A stretch of DNA of 64,000 nt from assembly GCF_016860605.1 (NCBI RefSeq), contig NZ_BNJR01000004.1, positions 372,001 to 436,000 of the forward strand. The letters are read 5' to 3'. The notes under the pieces are model-generated. The model was not told where the DNA came from and searched no databases. It was given only the letters and a program-made list of their open reading frames with translations. The position numbers and the translations under genes were made by a program. Below, in pieces: positions 49,265-59,445 of the stretch. Positions within the stretch are counted from its first letter, which is position 1; each line of letters starts with the position of its first letter. The stretch is from Lentilactobacillus fungorum (GTDB lineage Bacteria > Bacillota > Bacilli > Lactobacillales > Lactobacillaceae).

Positions 49265-50367
49265 TTAATCACCCCAAGTTCCGTAAACACTTGATTCACC
49301 ATGTCGCTATACTCAGGTTGCCGACGAACTAACTCTTTTGCGGCATCGACGAAACTAAACCGAAGCCGCCCCTTTCGGTCAACAATTGATTCTGCGTGGA
49401 CCAACGAGCTTAAAACAGATTCATCAACCACCGCTGCAGTCGCCCTAAAGAATGTGTCAATCACGTTATCATTAAGTCTTTGAACCGTTTCCACGTTCTG
49501 TTTGGCAAAATGCTGAACCAGATTAGTCGTTGAAAAGGCGAAAACGATCTCACCACTACCATTGCCAATAAAGCCACCCGTTCGATTGATCCCAACTGTT
49601 GCCCGTTTGGCAATGCGCTTAAGTTGCCGTGAATTAAGGGGCGCATCCGTTGCTAAAACCGTAATAATTGACCCCTTTTCTTCTTTGTGTTTATCTGCGG
49701 CTAGCAGTGCAGCTAGTGGCTTGCCAATTGGCTGGCCGTTAACAACTAAATCTTGAAGGAAGCCATAGTTGCTCATTACTAAAGCACCGATTGTATATGA
49801 GTGATCATCAATCCGCACGATTCGCGAAGCTGAACCGATGCCGCCCTTTAGGTCATAGCACATCATGCCCCGCCCAGCGCCAATTGCTCCTTCAGCAAAG
49901 TGGTCACTGGCAGAATTCAGTGCCGCATTCACATCGGCTTCAGTGAGCCGCATTTTTCGAATATTAGAAACGTCACCGTCATTACATTCAGCAACAATTG
50001 GGTTAACCGTACTGGTCGTATCACCGATCTCCGGATTGGATGCAAGCATCAGCTTAGTAAGCGCATTGGTAGCGGTCCCAACACCAAACGTATTGGTTAG
50101 TACCAACGGCGTTTCAATCGTTCCCAATTCATCGATTTGAACTAAGCCCACACTTTTGCCAAATCCATTAATCACATATGAGGCGGCAGGCACCTTATTC
50201 TTAAACAATCCCCGTTGATGCGGCCAAATTGCCGTCACCCCAGAGTGAACATCACCATCATCAACCGTCGTTTGGCCAACCAGCACCCCGTTAACGTCTG
50301 TAATTAAGTTTTTAGCTCCCTTTACGCCTTCAGAAACATCGTTGAATAATTTTACTGTCAACCCCAT
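49261..50367 (-). CDS. P1/DmpA-family aminopeptidase
   Basis: 368 residues. Self-cleavage/nucleophile region FIGNGSGEIVFAFSTTN; TIITVLATDAPLNSRQLKRI; and the start NLITDVNGVLVGQTTVDDGD are typical of S58 peptidases such as DmpA and BapA. These remove N-terminal residues from small D/L peptides, which suits the murein-peptide cluster. GAGGTGATGAACG before the ATG. Confidence 0.85.
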   Translation of the reverse strand: MGLTVKLFNDVSEGVKGAKNLITDVNGVLVGQTTVDDGDVHSGVTAIWPHQRGLFKNKVPAASYVINGFGKSVGLVQIDELGTIETPLVLTNTFGVGTATNALTKLMLASNPEIGDTTSTVNPIVAECNDGDVSNIRKMRLTEADVNAALNSASDHFAEGAIGAGRGMMCYDLKGGIGSASRIVRIDDHSYTIGALVMSNYGFLQDLVVNGQPIGKPLAALLAADKHKEEKGSIITVLATDAPLNSRQLKRIAKRATVGINRTGGFIGNGSGEIVFAFSTTNLVQHFAKQNVETVQRLNDNVIDTFFRATAAVVDESVLSSLVHAESIVDRKGRLRFSFVDAAKELVRRQPEYSDMVNQVFTELGVIK

Positions 50368-50656
50368 CGTTCATCACCTCATGAAAAAATTGCTTTTAAG
50401 CTAGTATGTGGAAGCCCATTCGTCAATCATGGATCATCAGCTCAACGCGTTAATAGCCCTCAACTGTGAAAACCATTTTTAAACTAAGAAACTGAATTCA
50501 GCCATTTGTCGTACATTTAATCCAAAATATGGTTAGTGATCTAAGTTGCAATGACGGCTGAAAATGAAGTTTTGTCCTTGCCTTGAACATTAAATCTGAC
50601 AAATTAATTGCCTTGGTTGGCATTTAACCCAACAGTGACCCCTACTTAATCTAAGC
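50368..50656. other. Intergenic region
   Basis: 289 bases between two minus-strand genes. I see no gene, no clear hairpin with T run and no strong promoter. Confidence 0.5.
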
Positions 50657-51367
50657 TCAAGAATTAGTTGCCAAAATTTGCGCAATCATCAACCCTACGG
50701 CAATTAAATTATTCAAAAAATGCAGGCCAATCGAGACTTTAATATTTCTGGTTTTAACGAATAAATAGGCTAAAATGCCACCTAACAGCGCATACGTCGA
50801 AAAACTAATGACGTTGATCGTTTCCATATGCGGAATTGCAAAGAAAATGGCGCTGGTGATAATCGGCGGCCAAAAACTGTTGGCTTTAAAGAAAGCGCCA
50901 ACTAAAAATCCGCGAAAAACCAATTCTTCTAAGATGGGCGAACAAAACACGGCCGTGAAACCCATTAAAATGAGCGTTAAGTGGCTATTAGTCATCATTG
51001 TTTGAATAACTTCATTGTTCGATGTTTGCGTTACATGATAAATTGCTTGATTTAGCAATCCCAGGACCACTTCGATAACGAAGAAACCCAACCAAGAAAA
51101 AATAATCCACTTAATATTTTGTGCCGTAATTGGCCGCTTAGCCGGACGCGCATATTTCTTAAACGCATAATTGGCAATCCAAATGGCGATGGCAAAGCCA
51201 ACCAGATAGCCGCCGCCAATCACATAATTAATCGGTGTCGAAAATCGACCAGAAATGATCAATCCTAACGGCAGCTGAACAATTCCCACAATAATAAATA
51301 ACCCAACAAATACCATTGCTCGTTCAAAATAATCGCCAAACATCAATTGGCGTGATTGATTGTCCAT
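50657..51367 (-). CDS. CPBP-family membrane protease
   Basis: 236 residues, about seven membrane segments. Active-site motifs: ILEELVFRGFLVGAFF (EExxxR), AIFFAIPHM (FxxxH-like) and VSIGLHFLNNLIA. CPBP/CAAX-like proteases occur in lactobacilli near bacteriocin loci, but no such locus is visible here. Confidence 0.85.
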   Translation of the reverse strand: MDNQSRQLMFGDYFERAMVFVGLFIIVGIVQLPLGLIISGRFSTPINYVIGGGYLVGFAIAIWIANYAFKKYARPAKRPITAQNIKWIIFSWLGFFVIEVVLGLLNQAIYHVTQTSNNEVIQTMMTNSHLTLILMGFTAVFCSPILEELVFRGFLVGAFFKANSFWPPIITSAIFFAIPHMETINVISFSTYALLGGILAYLFVKTRNIKVSIGLHFLNNLIAVGLMIAQILATNS

Positions 51368-51517
51368 AAAAACCTCCTAATTTAAAAGTGGGCAGAGCCA
51401 TTAAGCACTTTCAAAGCCGGCAAGCCATTTTTGGCTATCAAAGTCTAACGTTGCCTAATCGAAACCCCGTTTGAATTTTTGACCCCGTAGACTTACTCTC
51501 TGATTTGCGTAACGGTT

Positions 51518-53377
51518 CTAATTTGATTGACCATTAAACGCTTGATCAAGTTTTGTAAAATCAATCGTTCCTAACCCGGTTGCCTGATTATATAGTTTGC
51601 CGGGTTGCCCTGTGTAGAAAAGATTCGTATTATCGGTTCTACTATCCAACGGCGTAAAGGGTGACTGATTGGCAGTTGCAAACCGGTAAATTTGTGGGTT
51701 CCAAAATCCAAGTCGACCAACAGCATTATCAGCCATCAGCACACTTGCTGCGGCCATTTGCGGTGCCACAACACTGGTCCCCCCCGTCACTTCCCATTCT
51801 CCTTTGGCGCTTGAATTACTTTTTGGGGTAATGAACATACTGTAGCCAGTAAATGGGTCAGCATTGGCGGCAATATCCGGAACATTTCGCCCAGCATGCT
51901 TGCCGGAAACATTTTGAGGGTGCTTCAGCAATGTCGGCTCCCCTTTTTTAAATGCCCAAAGCTTCGTTGCATCATAAGTCCCAACACCACTCACCCCCGT
52001 TTGGTAACGAGGTACCTTGTTGTAGCGGCTAAAACCGCCGCCGCTCCCAGAAAAATAACTTTGAATCATATCAAGGCGGCTAAAAAATTTTTGATGGCGA
52101 TAATTAGGATAAAGAAACTCCGAACCCCATGCCCGCTCATCAGTAACCCGAACTTTCTTTTTATTCACAGTATAGGTTTTAGGCAATGTCGTCCCGCCTA
52201 CTGACGTGACATATGGTGAATTAGAGGGTGTATCAACCGACAAGCCATTCGTTAAGCCCGTTGCAATCCCATCGTAAGCCCCATTGTCACCACTAGCCGT
52301 AAAGACACTAATTCCTTGCGCAGCTGCCTGTTCAAATAATAAATTCAAAATTTGATTGTACTTGCTGGGTGTAATTCCTTGCTTAATCTCATACGCAACC
52401 TGAGCTTCGCTTTGCCCCCAGCTAATTGACAATGAATCAATTATATTTTGACCATTGGCTGCTGCGATCGAATTGACCATTCCCGTAATGTTTGATTGGG
52501 CCAAATATGTTCGAATATTGCTATCGGGGGCAATGGCGCCCGCTTGTTCAACATCCATCGTTGTTTCATCATAGCCATTCCAAGTGCCCTTATACCCATT
52601 GGTTCGATAAACGCTTAACCGGTTGTTCTTAACGTTAATCCCTTCCCCATCCCAATAGCGATAAACATCATTCGGATGGAAATTGGCAAATGAAATAATT
52701 CCGATCGTTTTGCTTCGACCAGTTGAGCCGTTTGCATAAAGCGAAGACAAGTGGTATCGATTCACAAATTTTTTAGGCGAATATTTTGCCGGTTGGTCAG
52801 AGCCGGTTTGAGCCGCCGTATAAAACGAAGTTGGCTTAATTGTTGACTTCGTTGAGGAAAATGGCGAATACGTTGATAATCCAAAAACGGCATAAACAGA
52901 TTTGGAAATTGTTTTTGGCAGTTTAGGGGCACCTTTTGATTTCTGATAGCTTATGCCGTCTGATTTGACATTTACCAAGTTGACTTTAAACGCTTTTTCA
53001 ATGTTTCGCGTTGTTCCCTTGACGGTCATTACCAAATTCCCGCGATAAACTGAGGCTTTGAGATGATGACCATGCAAATACTTACGAATTTTAACAATGT
53101 TTGCCGACTTTTGTCCAAATCGTTTCGCAAAAGTACCCGCCGTGACAAATCGCCGGTAATTTTTGCTATTTGGATTAACTGATTGGTAAACAAATTTATC
53201 CAAATTGGTTTGACTCTTAGGCTTTAACACAATATCGACTAGTTGCTGTTTAGAATCCGAAACTTCAGATGTTTGCTCACTGGCAGCTTGGGTGGGTGAT
53301 GAAAATAAAAGTGCTGTCGTAAAGATGAGCCCCCCAACCGCCGGTATTAAAAATTTTTTGAGCATATCTGCTTTCAT
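51518..53377 (-). CDS. Secreted S53 sedolisin (kumamolisin-like) peptidase
   Basis: 619 residues. Signal peptide (KKFLIPAVGGLIFTTALLFS ... TQA), pro-domain (~40 to 200; KVNLVNVKSDGISYQ), catalytic domain with TTMDVEQAGAIAPDS (Glu and Asp, ~270), FTASGDNGAYD (Asp, ~362) and GGTSVVAPQMAAA (Ser, ~531). S53 enzymes work at acidic pH, which fits a lactic bacterium. AAGGAGAATCTT before the ATG. Confidence 0.88.
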   Translation of the reverse strand: MKADMLKKFLIPAVGGLIFTTALLFSSPTQAASEQTSEVSDSKQQLVDIVLKPKSQTNLDKFVYQSVNPNSKNYRRFVTAGTFAKRFGQKSANIVKIRKYLHGHHLKASVYRGNLVMTVKGTTRNIEKAFKVNLVNVKSDGISYQKSKGAPKLPKTISKSVYAVFGLSTYSPFSSTKSTIKPTSFYTAAQTGSDQPAKYSPKKFVNRYHLSSLYANGSTGRSKTIGIISFANFHPNDVYRYWDGEGINVKNNRLSVYRTNGYKGTWNGYDETTMDVEQAGAIAPDSNIRTYLAQSNITGMVNSIAAANGQNIIDSLSISWGQSEAQVAYEIKQGITPSKYNQILNLLFEQAAAQGISVFTASGDNGAYDGIATGLTNGLSVDTPSNSPYVTSVGGTTLPKTYTVNKKKVRVTDERAWGSEFLYPNYRHQKFFSRLDMIQSYFSGSGGGFSRYNKVPRYQTGVSGVGTYDATKLWAFKKGEPTLLKHPQNVSGKHAGRNVPDIAANADPFTGYSMFITPKSNSSAKGEWEVTGGTSVVAPQMAAASVLMADNAVGRLGFWNPQIYRFATANQSPFTPLDSRTDNTNLFYTGQPGKLYNQATGLGTIDFTKLDQAFNGQSN

Positions 53378-53387
53378 AAGATTCTCC

Positions 53388-53645
53388 TTAATTTAAAGTA
53401 TTTGAATCATGATCATTTGCTTGAGGCGACCGATCAGTTGACTGGGTAGCCTCTTTTTTAGCATCCCTGGTTCTAACAAGCCAAACAACGAGTGGCGTTA
53501 ATATTACCCGAATCAGTACAATCGCAACAATCCAGGTGATCACAAAAAGGGCCATCGAGTGATCAAACATTTTGCTGAGATAAAACGCAAGCCCTAAAAT
53601 GACGGCCACAATAATTGCTGTGATAATTGTTCGCTTATTCTTCAA
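53388..53645 (-). CDS. Two-helix small membrane protein
   Basis: 85 residues, two membrane segments (TIITAIIVAVILGLAFYLSK, ALFVITWIVAIVLIRVILTP) and a charged soluble end. It is read just before the S53 gene, 10 bases apart, so the two share a transcript. No family recognised. Confidence 0.65.
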   Translation of the reverse strand: MKNKRTIITAIIVAVILGLAFYLSKMFDHSMALFVITWIVAIVLIRVILTPLVVWLVRTRDAKKEATQSTDRSPQANDHDSNTLN

Positions 53646-53803
53646 AATTAGGCTCCTTTAAAATTACTGACATCATAATATCATATTTTATCAAATGATC
53701 TAAAAGACAAATTTAGCGGAGCTGCCATTTGTATTATGACTGATTCCCTTTATATAATGAATATAATTACCATATCACATAAATTGTTAGGAGACTGATT
53801 TTT

Positions 53804-54172
53804 ATGTTAAAAGAATTCAGAGAATTTATTGCGAGAGGAAACGTGATTGATCTTGCAGTTGGGGTCATTATTGGTGGTGCATTTACCGCCATTGTCACGT
53901 CGCTGACGACTAACCTGATCAATCCGCTCATTGGCATCTTTATCGGCCGCATTGATCTGTCAAGGCTTTCATTCACTATCGGTCAGGCCACTTTTAAATA
54001 TGGTGCCTTTCTTAATTCGATCATTAACTTTTTAATCATTGCTTTTGTTGTCTTTATTTTGATCAAACTAATTAACAAAGTTGTTAAAAAACAGCCACAA
54101 ACTGCCAGTGTTGACCGAAAAGAAATTTTATTATCCCAGATTAAAGATCTGCTAGAACAACAGAAAAAATAA
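53804..54172 (+). CDS. mscL: Large-conductance mechanosensitive channel, chromosomal copy
   Basis: 122 residues: [22 protein letters not shown]1 [22 protein letters not shown]2 [20 protein letters not shown]. Same length and same residues at most sites as the prophage copy at 40003; the C-termini differ. GTTAGGAGACTGATTTTT before the ATG. Confidence 0.93.
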   Translation: MLKEFREFIARGNVIDLAVGVIIGGAFTAIVTSLTTNLINPLIGIFIGRIDLSRLSFTIGQATFKYGAFLNSIINFLIIAFVVFILIKLINKVVKKQPQTASVDRKEILLSQIKDLLEQQKK

Positions 54173-54294
54173 GCTTGTTAAATTGGAAAAACCAGCGTCA
54201 AACCGCCAATTAATTGCGATTCATAAGTGGTTGGACTAGAATTAACTTGTAAAGCAGTTTTGTCATCGGAAAATATTTGAGAAGAGGTTTTGTT

Positions 54295-57012
54295 ATGAGA
54301 ACGTTTGCGATAAGGGCTCGTGATGGGGTCATGGAAATCAATTACTCAGAAGATTCCAACAACCCCCCTTTTAGAAAATTTATGATTACCTACAACCCCA
54401 AATTTTCAATTGGCGATAATCTTGAGAACATCAAGGCGGCCCTCACTGGGCTACCTGTTGACGCTGCAATTATCGAAAATTCACTCAATTATGAATTTTC
54501 AGACACCATCATTGGGATCAACCATCAAAAAATTGATATTGGGTTAGCCATTGCGAACATGATGAACATCCCAGTGGTTAATCTACACAAAGTCCAAGAA
54601 GTGGGCTTAAAAAAAGCTGTGGCAGAAAAGCAGGAATACTTAAAGTGGCACCTGGATTATTATGGGGAATACAGCGGCAAACGTAACTATGGTCAAGAAG
54701 CCATGTTGACAATTGGCAATGGTTATTTTGGCCTACGAGGCGCTTATGTTGAAGCAAATGCTAATCAGGATAACTATCCTGGAACGTACGTTGCCGGTGT
54801 CTATAACCAATTAACGACTAACATCAATGGACGAGATGTTGTGAACGAGGATTTGGTTAATTTACCGAATGCTCAATATATCAGCTTTGGTGTTGATCAC
54901 CAGCAGCCATTTCAAATCAAAAAAGAAGATATTCAAGATATCTATCGAAGCTTAGATTTACAAACTGGTGTTTTAACGACTACACTGCATATCCAATTAT
55001 CCACCGGGCACATTCTCCAGGTTCGGGCTACTAAAGTTGCCAACATGACAAACTGGCACCGTTATGCCATTAAATACGAACTTAAACCAATTAATTTTTC
55101 AGGTAGCTTACAACTTTACTCAAAGATTGACGGTGACGTTATTAATGGTAACGTTGAACGGTATCAAGACTTCAATCAAAACCATATTGACGTCATTGGC
55201 ATGGCTGCTCATGATGACCAAATTTCTATTAGTGGCCAAACTAAGACTTCGCATGTTAATTTTGTGATTAATTCAAAATTAACCAGTCAATCTTGTGACA
55301 CCCAAAAACTACTTACTGCCGAAACCGAAGACAAGCAAATCCAGCAGCGGCTGAGTCTTAAAGTTGAACCAGAAAAAACGTACGAGTTTGAAAAGTGTGT
55401 CACCATTTTTACTAGTCAAGACGAGAACCAAAATCTAGAAAGTCTGGCCCAAGACGAACTTAACAACTCATCATTTGACGATACACTAGGTGATAGTCAA
55501 AAATTCTGGAGTAACGTTTGGCAGAATGCGGATATCCAGATTGACAATGATATGACTAGCCAGAAACTCACCAGGGTTAATATTTATCATTTGTTGGTAA
55601 CTGGTGCCGCCCTTTCCTCCGGGAAATTAGATGCATCAGTTGGTGCCCGTGGCCTTCATGGTGAAGCCTATCGTGGCCATATTTTCTGGGATGTTACCTT
55701 TGACTTGCCGTTTTATGCACTGCACTATCCAGCCATTGCCAAACAATGTTTGCTATATCGGTATCATCGGCTTGGTGAAGCTCGCAAATATGCGGCTTCC
55801 GAAGATAAGCAAGGAGCAATGTATCCATGGCAATCAGGTATGTACGGCGATGAACAATCACAGTTCGTTCACCTTAACCCGGTGAGCGGCGGTTGGGATC
55901 CGGACAACAGCCGGCTTCAACGCCACGTGTCGATTTCTGTTGCCTACGACGTTATTAATTATGTTCACCTCACTGGTGATGCCGACTTTATGAAAAACTA
56001 TGGGTTAGAAATGCTCTTGTCCATTTGTAAATTCTGGGTCAGCATGGCAACTTATGATAAGGACGCCGATCGCTACGATATTCATCACGTAATGGGGCCA
56101 GATGAGTTCCATGAAGAATATCCAAATTCTGATGACCAAGGATTAACCAACAACGCCTACACCAATATCATGGTTTCCTGGCTGTTTGATAAGGTTGCCG
56201 GCATTATTGCCCAACAAGATGCCGCTGTCGTGAAAGCTGCTAACGAAAAAGCCGGAACTAATGCTGATTTGTTAGCCAAGATGGGTGATATCGACCACAA
56301 ACTTCGCTTGGATATTAACGAAGAAGGGATTATCGGTCAATTCTCAGGTTACTTTAATCTATCCAAGTTAAACTTTGACGCTTACCGGAAGAAATATGGT
56401 GATATTTCAAGAATCGATCGCCTACTAAAGGGTGAAGGTAAATCGCCTGATTCCTATCAAGTGGCCAAGCAAGCTGATACACTGATGGCTTATTACGAAC
56501 TCCCATTTTCAGAGGTTCAAGCTGTCATTAATCGCTTGGGATACCAATTGCCGGCAAATTACTTTACCACTAACCTCAGATTTTATCTTGACCGGACGAC
56601 TCATGGTTCCACCCTTTCCCGGATTGTTTACTCCGTCTTAGATGAAATGGACGGCAATATGGATCAATCGTGGCAATTGTTCTCAACCGCCCTATTTTCC
56701 GACTACTACGATATCCAAGGTGGTACAACTGCAGAGGGAATTCATCTTGGCGTGATGGGTGCCACCCTACAAATTGAAACCAAATGCTATGGTGGTGTTC
56801 GCTTTGACAGCGACGAATTGACGATCAATCCGCATCTTCCAAGCAACTGGCATCAACTTTCGTTTAAAGAGACTTATCAAGGCATTACTTATCGCTTTGA
56901 AATTGATCATCATCATATCAAAGTCACCGCTGATACTAACAGTCACGTGAAGGTTGCCGATAAAGCCTACTCACTGTCCAAGAATAAACCAACTAAGATT
57001 ACCTACAGATAA
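54295..57012 (+). CDS. GH65 disaccharide phosphorylase with N-terminal extension
   Basis: 905 residues from ATG 54295 (AGAGGTTTTGTT before it). GH65 proper starts near residue 122 (LTIGNGYFGLRGAYVEANAN). General acid Glu in HHVMGPDEFHEEYPNS (~604). The C-terminal part has GGTTAEGIHLGVMGATLQ. GH65 phosphorylases split maltose, trehalose, kojibiose and others to beta-glucose 1-phosphate. The linked beta-phosphoglucomutase agrees. The substrate cannot be told here. The first ~120 residues are an added domain of unknown role. Confidence 0.85.
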   Translation: MRTFAIRARDGVMEINYSEDSNNPPFRKFMITYNPKFSIGDNLENIKAALTGLPVDAAIIENSLNYEFSDTIIGINHQKIDIGLAIANMMNIPVVNLHKVQEVGLKKAVAEKQEYLKWHLDYYGEYSGKRNYGQEAMLTIGNGYFGLRGAYVEANANQDNYPGTYVAGVYNQLTTNINGRDVVNEDLVNLPNAQYISFGVDHQQPFQIKKEDIQDIYRSLDLQTGVLTTTLHIQLSTGHILQVRATKVANMTNWHRYAIKYELKPINFSGSLQLYSKIDGDVINGNVERYQDFNQNHIDVIGMAAHDDQISISGQTKTSHVNFVINSKLTSQSCDTQKLLTAETEDKQIQQRLSLKVEPEKTYEFEKCVTIFTSQDENQNLESLAQDELNNSSFDDTLGDSQKFWSNVWQNADIQIDNDMTSQKLTRVNIYHLLVTGAALSSGKLDASVGARGLHGEAYRGHIFWDVTFDLPFYALHYPAIAKQCLLYRYHRLGEARKYAASEDKQGAMYPWQSGMYGDEQSQFVHLNPVSGGWDPDNSRLQRHVSISVAYDVINYVHLTGDADFMKNYGLEMLLSICKFWVSMATYDKDADRYDIHHVMGPDEFHEEYPNSDDQGLTNNAYTNIMVSWLFDKVAGIIAQQDAAVVKAANEKAGTNADLLAKMGDIDHKLRLDINEEGIIGQFSGYFNLSKLNFDAYRKKYGDISRIDRLLKGEGKSPDSYQVAKQADTLMAYYELPFSEVQAVINRLGYQLPANYFTTNLRFYLDRTTHGSTLSRIVYSVLDEMDGNMDQSWQLFSTALFSDYYDIQGGTTAEGIHLGVMGATLQIETKCYGGVRFDSDELTINPHLPSNWHQLSFKETYQGITYRFEIDHHHIKVTADTNSHVKVADKAYSLSKNKPTKITYR

Positions 57013-57049
57013 ACAATTTCGTAAAGCAAATCATTAAGGAGTGATGACG

Positions 57050-57721
57050 ATGGCAAAGTTTTCAGACATCAAAGGGTTCGTATTTGATTTAGATGGTGTT
57101 ATTACGGATACATCCATTTTTCACAGTCAAGCCTGGCACCAAGTAGCCGACAAGGTCGGTGCGCCTTGGTCCAAAGAGCTTGAGGACGGCTTAAAGGGCA
57201 TCAGTCGAATGGATTCATTGGAAATGATCCTAAAAGCTGGCAATCTTGAGGATCAATATACCGATGATCAAAAAGTCGATTTAGCAACTGAGAAAAATAC
57301 CAATTACCTAAAATTAGTTGATAAAATGACCCCGGCTAACATTCTGCCGGGAATTAAGGCCTTTCTAGACGAAATCAAAAATGGCGGTTACTTGCTGTCC
57401 TTAGCGTCGGCTTCTAAAAACGCCCCAACCGTTTTAAAAAAGCTTGAATTAACTGACTACTTCCCTAAAATTGTTGATCCAAAAACGCTAAGTAAGGGTA
57501 AACCCGATCCTGAAATTTACCTGAAAGGTGCAGCGTTAATCGACTTAAAGCCCGAGCAATGCATCGGCGTTGAAGATGCCGCAGCCGGCGTTGAATCAAT
57601 TAATGCCGCCGGTGAAACATCCATTGGAATTGGTGACAAAACCATCTTAAAGGATGCTGACATTAACTTTGAGACAACTTCTGAAATGACATTAGCTAAT
57701 ATTCAAAAACAAATGGCTTAA
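57050..57721 (+). CDS. pgmB: Beta-phosphoglucomutase
   Basis: 223 residues from ATG 57050 (AAGGAGTGATGACG). HAD signatures: FVFDLDGVITDT with the Asp nucleophile, LASASKNAPTVLKK, GKPDPEIYLKGAALIDLKPE, GVEDAAAGVESINAAG. It converts beta-glucose 1-phosphate to glucose 6-phosphate and follows the GH65 phosphorylase by 37 bases. Confidence 0.9.
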   Translation: MAKFSDIKGFVFDLDGVITDTSIFHSQAWHQVADKVGAPWSKELEDGLKGISRMDSLEMILKAGNLEDQYTDDQKVDLATEKNTNYLKLVDKMTPANILPGIKAFLDEIKNGGYLLSLASASKNAPTVLKKLELTDYFPKIVDPKTLSKGKPDPEIYLKGAALIDLKPEQCIGVEDAAAGVESINAAGETSIGIGDKTILKDADINFETTSEMTLANIQKQMA

Positions 57722-57735
57722 TGGTCATTGGATCT

Positions 57736-57792
57736 TAAAAGCCAAACGGGAGATTTGAGCGATAACCGCTCAAGTCTCCCGTTTGGCTTTTA
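57736..57792. terminator. Strong bidirectional terminator
   Basis: AAAAGCCAAACGGGAGA pairs with TCTCCCGTTTGGCTTTT, with an inner TGAGCG/CGCTCA stem. It ends pgmB and the converging HAD gene. Confidence 0.85.
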
Positions 57793-57819
57793 AGAACCCG
57801 ATAACTTGATAATTAGTGC

Positions 57820-58590
57820 TTACTTAATGAGCCCATAGTGCTGCAGCCCATAAACAATGCCACCATTGATGTTTGACTTAGTGACAAACGAAGCTTTCGC
57901 CTTGGCATCTGGGTGCCCATTTCCCATCGCAATCGGGTAATCGACTTCCGCGAACATCTGTAAATCATTTAGTTGATCACCAAATGCATACGTCGGGATG
58001 TCACCTAAGTTAGCCGTTTTAAGAAGTGCTTGGATTCCGGTTTGCTTTGAAACGCCCCACTTCATCGTATCCAAACAGCGGGGGTTATTTCGAACCAAGG
58101 ATAGCCGACCAGCAAACGCCTCTTGATATAATTTATCCTTGTCATAATTAAAGACGTTTAAGAAATTAACTTCATGGGTCTTATAGAAGTCCGGATCGAC
58201 ATGGGGAGTCAATCTTAACAAGCGATAGTTAACCTTAGTTAAGTCATTTTCAGCAGTTAAAGCAAATTCTTGATTATTATAAAATGAGATGACATCGCCT
58301 TGATCCTTTGCAAACGCCAAAATTTCTTCAATGACGTCTTGGCTGATCTGTTCTGCCTTTAACTTTTTGCCCTCATATTGGACATAACTGCCATTTGCGC
58401 TTACTAAAGAATCGATGCCGGTGGCGTCTATTACGTACTGAATTTCGAAAATATTTCGGCCAGTTGAAATGACAGGTAAAATATTATTTTGCCGTAATTG
58501 GTTGATGGCCGCGATATTATCATCCGAAACATTCTTTTGATTATCGAATAACGTTCCATCTAGATCGAAAAAAACAACCGCTTTATACAT
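57820..58590 (-). CDS. Cof-type HAD phosphatase
   Basis: 256 residues. FFDLDGTLFDNQKNVSDDNI at the start, ISTGRNIFEIQYVIDATGID, and FGDQLNDLQMFAEVDYPIAM with VTKSNINGG at the end: HAD-IIB (Cof) family. Broad phosphatase on sugar or cofactor phosphates. Confidence 0.88.
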   Translation of the reverse strand: MYKAVVFFDLDGTLFDNQKNVSDDNIAAINQLRQNNILPVISTGRNIFEIQYVIDATGIDSLVSANGSYVQYEGKKLKAEQISQDVIEEILAFAKDQGDVISFYNNQEFALTAENDLTKVNYRLLRLTPHVDPDFYKTHEVNFLNVFNYDKDKLYQEAFAGRLSLVRNNPRCLDTMKWGVSKQTGIQALLKTANLGDIPTYAFGDQLNDLQMFAEVDYPIAMGNGHPDAKAKASFVTKSNINGGIVYGLQHYGLIK

Positions 58591-58744
58591 GAGATTCCCT
58601 CCATTTAACTCGATACATACATTGTACTACTTAATAAGCAGACCCCTTTGATTTTCGCCTGATTTTTTCCAATAAATATCAATATTGTGTGACTGCTTTT
58701 TGTGATACACTATATCTTGTAACTTTATTAAAAGAGGGGCTACC

Positions 58745-59398
58745 ATGGTGATAATTACAGCAGGAATGATCGGCGTTGGAAAGACAACGTTAACCGCAAA
58801 AATTGCAGCACATCTTGGCACAAAGGCTTTTTTTGAACCCGTTGGCGACAACCCGGTCCTACCGCTTTACTATTCAAATCAGAAACAATATGGCTTTTTA
58901 TTGCAGATTTACTTCTTAAACAAACGCTTTTCAATGATCAAACAGGCCCTGAGTAATGATAACAACGTCCTAGACCGTTCTATTTACGAAGATGCATTGT
59001 TTACTAAGGAAAATAACGCCGAGGGTAATATTAGCGATACCGAATTGGCCGTTTATCTCAAGTTACTTGACAACATGATGAGCGAATTGGACCAATTACC
59101 AAAAAAGGCGCCTGACTTGTTAGTTTACGCTGACAGCGACTTTGAAACCATTAAGTATCGCATTAAAAAACGCGGCCGCACATATGAACAATTTGACGGC
59201 AATCCGGGATTACAAGACTATTACTTCAAGATGTGGGCAGCTTATAAAAAGTGGTACCAAGATTATGACGTGAGCCCTAAAATGAGAATCGATCTCCAAA
59301 AGTACGATCTCAGTGATCCCAAAAATGTTCAAATCGTCCTTGGACAAATTGATGACGCACTGGCAAAGATTCGCCAACCGCAACAAGAAACGCTATAA
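58745..59398 (+). CDS. Deoxynucleoside kinase
   Basis: 217 residues. P-loop ITAGMIGVGKTTLTAKIAAH, then NVLDRSIYEDALF (DRS/ED) and LVYADSDFETIKYRIKKRGR (lid). dGK/dAK type in lactobacilli, giving dNMPs from deoxynucleosides. AGAGGGGCTACC before the ATG. Confidence 0.9.
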   Translation: MVIITAGMIGVGKTTLTAKIAAHLGTKAFFEPVGDNPVLPLYYSNQKQYGFLLQIYFLNKRFSMIKQALSNDNNVLDRSIYEDALFTKENNAEGNISDTELAVYLKLLDNMMSELDQLPKKAPDLLVYADSDFETIKYRIKKRGRTYEQFDGNPGLQDYYFKMWAAYKKWYQDYDVSPKMRIDLQKYDLSDPKNVQIVLGQIDDALAKIRQPQQETL

Positions 59399-59445
59399 AA
59401 AACGAAGACTGTCTCTGGATAAATTGCAGAGGGTCTTCGTTTTTT
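59397..59445. terminator. Bidirectional terminator
   Basis: AAAACGAAGAC pairs with GTCTTCGTTTT, with an inner CTCT/AGAG part and T/A runs on both sides. It lies between converging genes. Confidence 0.8.

Noticed and set aside
53388-53645. Bacteriocin immunity gene beside the S53 and CPBP proteases
   Set aside because: No leader-peptide bacteriocin, transporter or two-component system nearby; only two hydrophobic helices support it.
54181-54294. Catabolite-repression site upstream of the GH65 gene
   Set aside because: TGTAAAGCAGTTTT near 54250 only partly fits the cre consensus.
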